DNA of 64,000 bases from Cladophialophora immunda. Its lineage: Eukaryota > Ascomycota > Eurotiomycetes > Chaetothyriales > Herpotrichiellaceae. Where the stretch lies: positions 3,286,001 through 3,350,000 of the forward strand of contig NW_015622541.1 in assembly GCF_000835495.1 (NCBI RefSeq), in the 5' to 3' direction. Shown piece after piece: positions 32,973 to 42,856 of the stretch; within the stretch, counting starts at the first letter, position 1, and each line of letters starts with the position of its first letter. The notes beneath the pieces were generated by a model. That model was not told the origin of the DNA. It saw only the letters and a program-made list of their open reading frames with translations, and did no database searches. Both the position numbers and the translations under genes were made by a program.

Positions 32973-34245
32973 TCAGCCAAAGAAAAAGGCATTGCCTTGG
33001 GCATCCCTTCTGCCTCCCTTGGAGATCTCCTCAAACTCCTTGCCAGCCTTGAACTCTTTCCATACACTCGCCGGATAGATGTGTTTGTTCCTCTCATACC
33101 ACCGTCGATCCACCACTTTCATCCGCGTCGGGTCGTCATTATGCCCTTCTAACGCCTCTTGCTTCTTTCCAGGCACCCGTAACAGTGCGCTGGCGTCGAC
33201 ATCTTGTCCCACCGAGCCAGACTCTCTGATATCCGCTGTTCCAGAGTACTCGAATAGCAACTTGCCTTCCCTGCTCGGATCAGGGATCTTGTTCGCAATG
33301 AAATAGTAGAACTCATAGTGATGCGGCACAATGACTTCGCCCCTCACAAGCATCAAGTCATCCACGCCCACCCGTGCCCACTGTTTTCTCGAGTCCTCCC
33401 TGCTCTTCTTCTGCGCGGCACCACTCGGGCCACCACCAGACCCTGAGCCAGAGCCGGAGACACCAAGTTCTGCGCCGACCTTTCTGCACCTCTCCAGGAA
33501 CAACCACACATGGTCGCCCTTTTTCACTTTCACGCTCCCGCCGGGGACATTCGCCCCAGCCTCGTAGAACACAAAGGGGATCTCAATCTCCGTCTCCTTG
33601 ACCCGTTCTTGAATCTCGAGAAATTCCTTCCGGAGCCTTTCTCGTTCCAAAGCGTCCGCCGCCAGTGCGGCTTTTGTGATTGCACGGGGTGGAGGGAGTG
33701 TCGAGTTGGGGTTGGGGGTCAATTTGCGAGTGATCGTGGATGGCTCAGGCGACGGTTCGGCCGATGTTCTCAAGCTTCGCGGCGCTGGCGTTGAGGCCGC
33801 ACTTCTGCCCTCCGCATCCTCGTCTTCGTCGCCTCCAAACGATAATAAACCCTTCGCCGCAGTCTTCTTCTTCTTCAACTTCTTACTTGGAGGACCACCT
33901 TCGTCGTTCTTTCGTGTCGCCGCCGCACTGTGCTTTGCAAATTAGCCCCGCCCGCGCAGACCGTCGTAGAAGAGAACTCGTGAAACTTCAACAAGCAGCG
34001 CAAGCGACCACTCTCCCGGGGAAGAAGGGGTGATAAACCTACCCGTCACTCTCGGGCGTCCTCGTTCTCGACCCCGCCGCTTCTCTTGCCTCCTTTTCTT
34101 TCAGTTCTAACACATCGGCTCTTCTCTTGCGGAAGTCCGCCAGGTTCACCAGGCCGACGGTTTGCGATTTCAGCAGGTCTTCCGCCGTGGCGGACTGCGC
34201 GGTGAAGGCGCGCGGCGTCGACGTTCCGGACGGAGGGTTGGACAT
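32973..34245 (-). CDS. XAP5/FAM50 family nuclear protein
   Basis: Conserved nuclear protein. In fission yeast Xap5 acts in chromatin and transcript fidelity; animal FAM50A binds the spliceosome. Exons 34245-34043 and 33927-32973 (intron 115 bp) give 385 aa. The N-terminus is a charged helix (LVNLADFRKRRADVLELKEK), then a Lys-rich nuclear-localisation stretch (KKLKKKKTAAKG) and an acidic segment. The XAP5 domain (about 215-380) shows IPFVFYEAGANVPGGSVKVK, DHVWLFLERCRKVGAE, VDDLMLVRGEVIVPHHYEFY and NKHIYPASVWKEF. A Ser-Gly repeat with Lys/Gln-rich sequence interrupts the domain after the VGAE residues, where relatives have a short loop. Confidence 0.92.
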
Positions 34246-34675
34246 GTTTGCGATCTGTAGGTGAGATGATGAGGTAGCAATCAGGCACCTCCTAGGCTGG
34301 AAAGTAGATGTGCATGCGGCTCGGTCCCAGAAATCTACGTCGAATTGATGCCAGCCAATCAGAACTCAGACCTCTCAGCCTTCCATATTTTGAGAATGGA
34401 GACCGCGAATGCTTCTCTGACATGAATTTACGACTTCAACCCAGTTTCGATGCTGGGAAAGATTGCATTTCGTCTGCAGTGTCAACAATGGTATCAGTTA
34501 TGGATTTCACAACCACCAATCAAGCCTTCAAAAACTTTTCCTACTGTACAATAACCAAATAGCGCCATCATTCTTTCGTCAAGAGTCTCCGAGATCTTCT
34601 CCAGTACATATGTCACAGTCAATCGCATCCCACCCCGTGAGCCTGTTCACCTCTTCCGAAACCTATACGCGCCGA
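34246..34675. other. Intergenic, XAP5 to Zn2Cys6 regulator
   Basis: 430 bp between tandem minus-strand genes; presumed XAP5 promoter and regulator 3' end. No other signal is recognised. Confidence 0.5.
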
Positions 34676-37210
34676 TCAGACGACAATATACTCGCCCTGG
34701 TTGTTCTCCATTCTCATAATAGTCGTAAATCTGAAGCCGGTTTCGTCATCCGCAACTCCATCGAAATCCACGCTCTTGCTGCTAGCCAGATTCTGTTTCC
34801 GCTTGTCGTCATAATTGCGCCACACCTTCTCCAAAAGCTCCAAGCAACTCTTGTTGTTGAGAAATCCACTGTCCTTTTGGATGTCCAGACATCGCTGGCG
34901 GATCACCTCACGATCGAGGTCATCGACGCACTCGCTGCCGGTGATGAACAACGGCCAGAGGAGGTACACGTCCGACCTGACGGCTTTGATATACTTCAGG
35001 CATTCTTGTACCCACCCGCGGATGGCCGAGTCCGTACTGGGGGCTTGCGGATGGGCTAGACGCTCCGTATATAAGAGCGCGGAATATCTGAAGGACTCGG
35101 ATATGTTGCCGAGATCAAGACGCTGCTCATCGGTCAAATAGGGCGCTCCGGGGTTCGGGCAGTCGAATATCGAGGGATCCAGCTGCCAGGCCAACAAGGC
35201 ATGTCGAATCTCCTTCCATTCTCGCCAGAACTGCGTTTTGACATCGGACTCGGTTACTTTGTCGTTGAACAATTCGTCGTCCTCCGCAATCCGCGTCCAG
35301 CCATTGCCATCAAATTTGCTGTAATCAAAATGTAATGCAGATGGCATTGTGGGCAGTGGTCGAGACACAATAGCGGGACTTTCTTCAACAGATCTGCCTT
35401 GGCTCAACACGTTCAGCCTGCCCAATTTAGCGATGATCTTGAACAGATTCCCATCACACCCAGCAAGATTCTCCAATGCCCACTCCTCATCGGAGAGGGC
35501 AGATACATCGAGATGGTAGCCCTGGAGCTGTCCCTCGCGATCATTGACCGTGGCAGTCATGGCATCAAACCACGTAAACATCCGAGTAAACCATTTGGCT
35601 TCCCTCGTGTTCAGCCCTGGATCATTCTTGCGTAAGGAAAGGAGTTTTTTGACACCGGCGAACTGTGTGCGGAACTTCGCAACTCCAGAATCGCAAATAT
35701 GGAATAGACACAAGATAAGTAGTGTAGCCAGAATCGAGTCGTCCATTCGCTGGACTGGGTTAGCAAGCTGCAGGTTGAGGGATTGGATGGCAATCCCTTT
35801 ATGCAGTGATTCTTCGCGCGCTTGCTCTTGCGGAGTCAACAAGCCCGTCTCTTGCCACTCCTCTTTCGTGAGAGTGAGATGGGCCATGGATGACCGCCTC
35901 GCAGGATCTGTCTTGCACGTAGATAGCCCTGTTTCCCGCCGCTGTCTCAGGTTACTCGCCGCCAATGCGGCTATCGCGTGTTGGAGAGTTTCACTCCTTC
36001 CCGCTAGCCTCAGAATTTGTGTTCGATATGGATTGGAAGGCCCGTCAAAGGCTACGATCACAGGCGAAATGACCTGGGTGTAGTATTGTATGAGGTACTG
36101 CATCCGTGGCGTTGCTCCAATAGCTGTTACACCAGCAAAAGGCGAGAGCGAAAGACTGTAGTCGTGGAGTGACCACTCGGGAAAGCCTACCGCAAAATCA
36201 TCTTCCACAATGGCACATTCACTCTCAAACGGGACTCGAGGGACTTCCTCAACCTCTCCATCAACCACTTCGTCGATGCTCTGGGCCTGGGATGGTTCCA
36301 TTTCTTGCGGCAGGAGTGCCTGAGCAGCTGGCTCGTTGCGGAAAGGGGAATCGTCCTGTCTCTGGTAAATGGGAAACTGCCCGGTGTCGGGAAATGACCC
36401 ACCAAATGGGGAGGTAACTCGAGGCGATTCGGGATACGGGGGCAAGGTGACCGGCACACCTGTCGAGTTGGGGTTCAAGACTCGTCCGAAATATGCTGAT
36501 TCGGGCGATGGGGGGGAATGAGACATCGGTGATACTCGGTCGCTCCCGCTGTATGCAGCACTAGGTCGTCTAAGCCCAGCACCAATAGAAGCACCGCGGA
36601 CAACGGATGGTGCCCAGGACGGGGCTGGATATGAAGAGACTCTCGGCGCTATTTTGACGCCGGGAAGTTCTGCCGGTGGGCTCCATGAGCGAGTCGTCGT
36701 GGGATAAGAGGGTGGAATATGAGGAGGATGGGATAGCCCAAAGTGGAACGGTGCATTGTTGGCAGCGGCTTCTGGAGATCGCATAGCCGGAGGGGGAACC
36801 GGGAGAGCTTCTGGGGCAGCATTCAGAATGTGTTGTAGCTGAGGCAGCCGGGACGGAGATGGCGGCGGCAACGGTCTCTTCTTTGGCCTGGGTGGTGAAG
36901 TGGGCGCGGAGAGCTTCTGAGTGCCAGCAATGGGCAGTGAAAGGCCACGCAGCTTGCCTCTACTTGCCACTCCATTTCCCCAGGTCAATTGAGTTTTGTA
37001 GCCGGCACAGTCTTTGCCATCGTCCAAGCATCGGGAACAGTACGGTCTCCGGCGGTCGCAATTGACACTGCGACTGGTACAGGTGAAACAGTCCACAGGT
37101 GCACCAGCAGCAGGTGCGCGTTTCCTCCTCTTTCGTGGCGGGATTGCAGTATTGCCATCCGCCGGCGCGGGCGCCGCGTCCTGCTGCGCGGTGAATTGGG
37201 AGCTTGACAT
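34676..37210 (-). CDS. Zn(II)2Cys6 transcription factor (Acr-2-like)
   Basis: Fungal binuclear-zinc-cluster DNA-binding regulator, single exon, 844 aa from the first true ATG (37210). The zinc cluster lies at C41-C44-C51-C58-C61-C68 (CX2CX6CX6CX2CX6C), preceded by the basic run PRKRRKRAP. The following LTWGNGVASRGKLRG is typical of regulators related to the acriflavine-sensitivity protein Acr-2 with a Fungal_trans_2 domain. A Pro/Ser-rich linker (about 90-340) leads to the helical regulatory domain, which includes YYTQVISPVIVAFD, RSETLQHAIAALAAS and SLHKGIAIQSLN. Its targets are unknown. It lies 2.1 kb from the flavoprotein and methyltransferase genes, on the same strand, so it may control them (inference). 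Confidence 0.92.
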   Translation of the reverse strand: MSSSQFTAQQDAAPAPADGNTAIPPRKRRKRAPAAGAPVDCFTCTSRSVNCDRRRPYCSRCLDDGKDCAGYKTQLTWGNGVASRGKLRGLSLPIAGTQKLSAPTSPPRPKKRPLPPPSPSRLPQLQHILNAAPEALPVPPPAMRSPEAAANNAPFHFGLSHPPHIPPSYPTTTRSWSPPAELPGVKIAPRVSSYPAPSWAPSVVRGASIGAGLRRPSAAYSGSDRVSPMSHSPPSPESAYFGRVLNPNSTGVPVTLPPYPESPRVTSPFGGSFPDTGQFPIYQRQDDSPFRNEPAAQALLPQEMEPSQAQSIDEVVDGEVEEVPRVPFESECAIVEDDFAVGFPEWSLHDYSLSLSPFAGVTAIGATPRMQYLIQYYTQVISPVIVAFDGPSNPYRTQILRLAGRSETLQHAIAALAASNLRQRRETGLSTCKTDPARRSSMAHLTLTKEEWQETGLLTPQEQAREESLHKGIAIQSLNLQLANPVQRMDDSILATLLILCLFHICDSGVAKFRTQFAGVKKLLSLRKNDPGLNTREAKWFTRMFTWFDAMTATVNDREGQLQGYHLDVSALSDEEWALENLAGCDGNLFKIIAKLGRLNVLSQGRSVEESPAIVSRPLPTMPSALHFDYSKFDGNGWTRIAEDDELFNDKVTESDVKTQFWREWKEIRHALLAWQLDPSIFDCPNPGAPYLTDEQRLDLGNISESFRYSALLYTERLAHPQAPSTDSAIRGWVQECLKYIKAVRSDVYLLWPLFITGSECVDDLDREVIRQRCLDIQKDSGFLNNKSCLELLEKVWRNYDDKRKQNLASSKSVDFDGVADDETGFRFTTIMRMENNQGEYIVV

Positions 37211-39326
37211 GACTTTATCAGCGATCGCAGATTCGATGGATAAGCTGATGACAGAGAGACAGAGCGGTGAGACGGAGGATGAAAAGACGTCATGCGCAGG
37301 CTCGAGGACTTTCAATTGAACCTCATTCGAATAGCGGGCGAATTCCCCAAGGTCCGCATTCCGGGGAATATATCGGCCAGGTCATGAGATGAGGGCGATG
37401 CGTGCGATTGTAGCAAAAGTAGCGAGGAAAGGAACAGGAAACCACAGCAAGCGGAAGGTGATCATGAATCCAAGGACAGCCGGACCCCCATGAGGAATAG
37501 GTGTGCTGCACCAAGAAAAGATCTACAATGCAGAGAAGGACAACGCCGGCATGGAATCGAAGGCGTCGAAGGCGTAGAAGGTCGAAGGTGGGAAGGACAA
37601 TGGGCAAACTGGAGAGGAGGTGGTGCGGGAGCGGGTGGTGCGAGGGACCCCAAGGCCAATCAAGCTGCCTGTAGGGCAGAGTGTGCCCTCCCACGGCGTG
37701 TGCTAAACCCCTCCTAGATGCCTCCCCGCAGGCCCCTATCGCCCTTGCTGCCACCCTGGAGAAGCCACCGATAGGCGGTGCAAGCCCTCGAGCCCGTGTC
37801 TAGCCAGTCGGCAGTTAATTATTTTGCATGTGTGACCAGAAGGGCAAGACTGCCGGCGGGGAGATAAACCCCCAAGAGTCTCTCTCCTCACAAAGTCATG
37901 ATGCCATAATTACCCCTCGAGCCTTCTGCCAACCCCCGTCTACCCGTCGTACGCACGAGGTGCGTTGTTCCTTGATATTCTCAATCGCTTAAGCCCTGGC
38001 ACATCGGCTAGGCGGAGGCAACAGAACAAACCCTCACTGGGTGTGACGCTGTTATCTTGCAGAAAACCGTCCGACAGGGCTGGCCAACTCCTCCACCACT
38101 AAGATTAGAGCCTCGAGAGCTCACACCACAAGACGAGTATTGGTGGAATCTTCCCTAGGCTCACCAACTGCTCTCTCGCGCAAGGCTATATTCCGTGGTT
38201 TGGAAGAGCCTTTCCCACGAGCATTTCCATATCCAAGCGTCCTCAGTGGAAAGGAAAGCAAGAAGCCAGCCGTCGCCGAGGCCAAACCCCGACCTGAATC
38301 CCTTCAACCACAATGTCTTCTGAAGGCCATTGTGCCTTTTTGGAAGTGCCGAGCCACCCAGGACGAGTTATGGACGATTGTTTTCGCGATCTTGTTCCTC
38401 CTCTAGCCCGCCCCGCCGGCTCGAGAAAGCCGTCAAGCCCGTGTGCATGCATGGTCCACTCCCAAGACGGAGTCTCTCAGACACAGTCCACTTCTTTGTG
38501 CGCTATCCGGTGCCAGGATCCCGGCTAATGTCTTGTACTTGTAAAGAGATGGGGACGGAGATCAATTGCGCCGTGTTTCCACTGACATTGGCCTCCGGTA
38601 CAAAAAAGAATTGTTGCCAATGATCTAGGAAGGCCACACATTAACAGTGGTGGTCACCAACATGCGGGCGCCACTACCTGATTGGTCCATGGCCGTGCTC
38701 ATGGCTCGATCTCTCATGTCACTGAAGCCACAAATGCTTCCGGTCAATCTTCGAAACGTCTGGCGTCTGGCTTGTAGACGCCCACTGCAAGCCTCAACAA
38801 GAGCCCCGCTACAGCCTCGAGCCCTCATCAATCCCATGGTCCATGCGCCATCGGTGCCATCAGGCTGTCAGCGCCGGTGCCAAACGTGGTGCGGCCGGGG
38901 CACGAAATTGCCGTCCGGGGTTTGAGTTGGGCCATCCCCATGTGCAATTCTATTCTTGCAGGGGTCTGCCCGCCATCCCAAGCCTCGTGGACCTCGCTTG
39001 GCACTTTGGTGAGCACATTCGTTGCGTTTCTGTTACATCTGTTTGTGTACTGTGCTGAAATGTTTACGCCTCATACATGCTCGAATGCTACGAGTGAGAA
39101 CTTCTTGTGCCCCACTTCTGGGAGAGCAATACTGTAACAGCTTGTTGACAACAGCCAAGACGCTAGTACCCCTATCAGGCTAGGTATTTGAGTGCCAAAG
39201 CGGCCTCGAGACAAGATGAATGTGGCTACTCCGATACCGAGTTTGAACTCGCCGAGTGCTCGTGCTCTCATGGTTCTACACCCCCAGCATCGTATGGAAC
39301 GGCATCGCTAATACAAAATCCTGGCC
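37211..39326. other. Intergenic, regulator promoter and flavoprotein 3' flank
   Basis: 2.1 kb with no recognisable gene. The frames on both strands are short and Pro/Cys/Ser-rich. One hydrophobic 86-codon frame at 38877-39137 was considered but has no support. Confidence 0.6.
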
Positions 39327-41100
39327 CTAGCTGCATCTATTCAACGTCAAGGCCTCAAATTGGTTGGCAAAGCCTCCTGTGTATTCACTCCTCTCCTCGG
39401 CCATCATTTGCCGCTCCCGCTCCGCAAGCTGCCTGCCGGCCACCCTCGAGAAGAGCGAGCCTTGTTCGTCAGGTAACGTCTTCTGCTCTTTACCAAGGAG
39501 GTCCTCGATCTTCCAAGCTATCCTTTCAGCTCCTTGTCGTGCCCCGGCTAGGTTGGCGGCGCCTGGACCAAGCCGCAGCCCTGCAAGACCGCCGGTCAAG
39601 AATAACGGGAGGTCGTCGCGCCACATCAGGTCATTGTTAAGTCTAGGTAGCCCGTTGATACACCCGACGGGGTATTTCTCCAGCATTTGCTGCAGAAAGG
39701 ACACTTTCTCAATGTTCGGAGCCGCTCCGGTAGCATATATAACGTGATCAATATACCTCAGGTCGTTCTCAGGCCCAGGCGTCAACCTGATGGACCATGT
39801 CTGGCTTTCGGCGCACCACAGACCGTCTTCGATACGAGTGTGAGTCAAGACGGACAACCGGCCATTCAAGACGTGCCGTTTCAGAATCCTGTCGAACTTG
39901 GGTGTTATGCTACCTCCGTTTCGGGCTTCTTTGAGCAACTCGAAGCGCTCTATCCAAACATCAGTGACCGATTCTCTCATTTCAATGTCGACATACCATC
40001 ATCACTGTCTGCCGACCAAAACACTGACATTTGTTGGTTGCGCACCTTTGACACCCACTCTAGGTCGACGTCAAAATGCTTGAGCTTATAGTCTCCCCTG
40101 ACCAGCAACCACACCTTGGTGACGCCGCAACAAAGGATCAGGTCAGCAATTTGAGCGCTCGTAAGTCCGCCACCGACCACCACGACCGAGGTTGGTGCTC
40201 CTTGATCGATCTTTCGCAGAACGTGCTCTGGAAGGCAGTGTTCGCTCACGGAATCGAAGCAGTGGCAAACGCTTCCGGGCTCCGTTGGCCGCTGAAGTTT
40301 GCTGTCGAGGGGAATGCAAGGCTTGCTGCCAGGGCCGATCGCGAGGACAACGATTCGGGAGAAGATTGCTCCTTGGTCGGTGGTCAAGGTAAATCCTTCG
40401 GTGCTGGTCAACCCGCCCAAGTCGCCGTACTCGACGTTTGCGACTTTTGCTCGTATGACCAGGCTCCGAAGCCCGTATCGGTCGACAATGTCGCCGCAAA
40501 AGTCACGGAAGAGCGCCGCCGACGGCGTGAAATAATCTATGCGGTCTCGGTCGTCAATGCGGAGGTGCTGTGCGATCCTTCTTCAGATATGTCAGTTCCT
40601 CACAAGTCACATTGGCACCACATCATAGGGATCCTCGGTACTCACTTCTGACGCTTCTTCTTGATTCGGTGCTTGCTGATCTCCTTGCCAGCCACGTTGG
40701 GGATTTCCTGCAGCTCGTCCGTGCGGCCGTGAAGATGCGAGAAGGCCAGAAGGGAGTCTCTGTCCCTGGGGTCGGGGTGGAAGAACAGCGGACTCCGAAG
40801 ATGGTCGATCTTCAACCTGCGGAATCTCTCTTGCCATGCGGCCATCCACTCGTCGGAGAGCGCATCCAGCACAATGATCGATTTGGCAGAGGTGGACTTG
40901 TGGCTTCGCTGGTCCAAGTTGGTTTCCCCCCTTCGCTGGAATCTGCGTTCGTTCTCAATAGTCTCGCGCCGATTGAACCTTCGCCAGTACCTGGCATGCT
41001 CGTCGTCGGTGAAGAGCGCAGAGGGAGTGGCTTCTCGCAACCTCGCTGCCACGGCCAGCCCACAGGGTCCCGCGCCGATGATAGCCACATCGTACACCAT
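39327..41100 (-). CDS. FAD/NAD(P)-binding monooxygenase-like flavoprotein
   Basis: Predicted FAD- and NAD(P)H-dependent oxidoreductase related to the N-hydroxylating/flavin-monooxygenase fold. Exons, read downward: 41100-40646, 40577-39997, 39949-39327, 552 aa. The FAD Rossmann motif GAGPCG is at 9-14, a second dinucleotide motif (VVVVGGGLTSAQIADLIL) at about 286-303, and an ATG-type motif (HVIYATGAAPN) near 413. The linker DPRDRDSLLAFSHLHGRTDE and the KHRIKKKRQK segment belong to a fungal subgroup whose reaction I do not know. There is no signal peptide or membrane anchor. The methyltransferase lies 700 bp upstream on the same strand. Hydroxylation of a small molecule followed by methylation is a reasonable guess, not shown by sequence. 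Confidence 0.85.
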
Positions 41101-41803
41101 CTTAAAAAATGCACGATCAAAATTACAATATCAGGAAAACGGGACACAGAGAATATGATCCGAGCCAGCAGAGCCATATGAGGGAGATATGAGGCGGTCA
41201 CGGGCTTTTGACTGGTCGACTCCTGCGTGACTTGATGCCGTCCATTTACTGTACCTTAAGGTCCTCGAATTAACGATTGATCATCCGAGTCAAAACCGGA
41301 GCAAAATGAGGACCGGACAAGCTCTCCCTACGCAACAATCAGCACGCGGCGACTTCTCCCGCTTGCACATGAAATCCATGCGACAGGAGGTGAGCATTCT
41401 CTACCGAAGACTTGGTTATCCCCGTGGACACAGAATGGACGGGTTCTCGAAGGGTGCATATATATATCTAAATGCCCTCTTATGTCGGGAGCTGACGACC
41501 GTAGTGGCGCAAGTGGAACGCACTCTCTACCACCCTCTTCCAAGTCATGGTCATACGATTGCAACATGACCCACGGTATATACATCTGCAACACAAACTG
41601 TTGCTGATTTTGAGGGGGCGCAGTACAGAATTAACCCTTAATGGTTGACCGTTTTGGAACTGTAGAAATATCGGCTGCTTTGACTTTTGTCTGCCCCATC
41701 AAAAGTCGATTCTTATTAGGTTTGCTATAATGGAAAATCAAAGGTGTCCTGGTCTCAGCGATATCCTTGGTTTACGTGGACCGACACGCGTGGCATCCCA
41801 GGT
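41101..41803. other. Promoter region of flavoprotein gene
   Basis: 700 bp between the methyltransferase stop and the flavoprotein start. It includes an ATATATATAT run near 41459-41468 and no coding frame of note. Confidence 0.5.
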
Positions 41804-42682
41804 TCAATCCGCGATCACAGGCTTTCTCGCCGTAATCAAGTGGGCGACCCAGTCCCATCTGATTTCGCCCGAGCCGTACTTCTGCGCCACATACCTGACC
41901 AGCGTCTCCTTTGCGCGCTCACCATGGGCCTTGGCTTGGCCCTGAGACCAGCACTTGTCAATAACATTCCCCAAGGTCATGGGGACGGTGATCATGAATT
42001 CGTCCATCCCGTCCAAGACACTCGTTCGCGGCACCGTCTTGATCTGGACGTCCTCGAATCCGAATTCCCGTAGCACCGTTTCGATCCACGTCGGCTGGCT
42101 CCAGTCACTGTCTGGGCTGAAGGCCTCCAGGAGCTCCTTTGCACTAGGTCCACGAGGCAAGGAGGGGTCGCTGGCCAGCGCAGCGCGGACATCAGGCAGC
42201 CAGCCGCCGTCACCCCAGGTAGACATTGCGGCGAGTCCGCCGGGGTGCAACATGCGATGGATTTCGCGCAAAGCCGCTCTCCAGTCGGTGATGGCCATGG
42301 GGCCGAAGCCGAAAAAGACGTGTGTGAAGTGTGAAGAAGGCAGCTTTGTGTCTGTTACGTCACCCTGGAGTGTTCGGAGTGCCTTCAAATTGCACCCTTC
42401 TCGTTGGAGCCGTCGCTCTGCATATTCAAGCGACGGCTTAGCAATGTCCAACATGGTGAGGTTGGTCACCGCCCTGGTTTTGTCGTCAAGCATATGGAGT
42501 AGTCGTGAGGCGATTGCGCCCGTTCCGCAGGCTTCGTCGAGGACGACAAGTTCCGCAATATCTTTGCTACCACTGGCTGTTGTAAGCTGGTCCATTTTCG
42601 CGTGCTGCAGCAAAAAAGCCGCATATTCGCCTGTGATTTTCTCTCCAACTCGGGCCATTTGGTCCACGAATTGAGGGTCCAT
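41804..42682 (-). CDS. Class I SAM-dependent methyltransferase
   Basis: Single-exon 292-aa methyltransferase that transfers a methyl group from S-adenosylmethionine to an unknown substrate. Motif I (VVLDEACGTGAIASRLL) is at about 46-62, the acidic post-I strand follows (MLDIAKPSLEYAERRL), then GDVTDTKLPSSHFTHVFFGF and the proline/glycine turn MLHPGGLAAMSTWG. The C-terminal part (DGMDEFMITVPMTLGNVIDK) resembles small-molecule methyltransferases of fungal secondary metabolism rather than protein or RNA methyltransferases. It is cytosolic by absence of a signal. A TATA-like element lies about 170 bp upstream. It is paired with the flavoprotein gene. Confidence 0.88.
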   Translation of the reverse strand: MDPQFVDQMARVGEKITGEYAAFLLQHAKMDQLTTASGSKDIAELVVLDEACGTGAIASRLLHMLDDKTRAVTNLTMLDIAKPSLEYAERRLQREGCNLKALRTLQGDVTDTKLPSSHFTHVFFGFGPMAITDWRAALREIHRMLHPGGLAAMSTWGDGGWLPDVRAALASDPSLPRGPSAKELLEAFSPDSDWSQPTWIETVLREFGFEDVQIKTVPRTSVLDGMDEFMITVPMTLGNVIDKCWSQGQAKAHGERAKETLVRYVAQKYGSGEIRWDWVAHLITARKPVIAD

Positions 42683-42846
42683 GGCTGCTAGTTCTAGTCT
42701 CTCTGCTTATTTCGCGCAGGGATATGTGTAGGCAGCGAATGCTCTGTTGCGAGAGCGGGACGTAAATGGTCACTGAACACACGGCTTGCTGGGTCTTATC
42801 TGGGAGGGGACATGCTTAATATTTGCGTCTGTTTACCCGTTAGCAC

Positions 42847-42856
42847 AATTTTTATA
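42847..42856 (-). promoter_or_regulatory. TATA-like element of methyltransferase gene
   Basis: TATAAAAATT on the minus strand, about 170 bp upstream of the methyltransferase start codon. The position suits a core promoter with a leader of roughly 100-140 nt. Confidence 0.35.

Noticed and set aside
38877..39137. Hydrophobic 86-codon frame as a small membrane protein
   Set aside because: No signal-peptide logic, no homology I recognise and overlapping frames on both strands.
41795..41815. ggttcaatcc as a tRNA T-loop
   Set aside because: Flanks do not pair, and the sequence overlaps the end of the methyltransferase gene.
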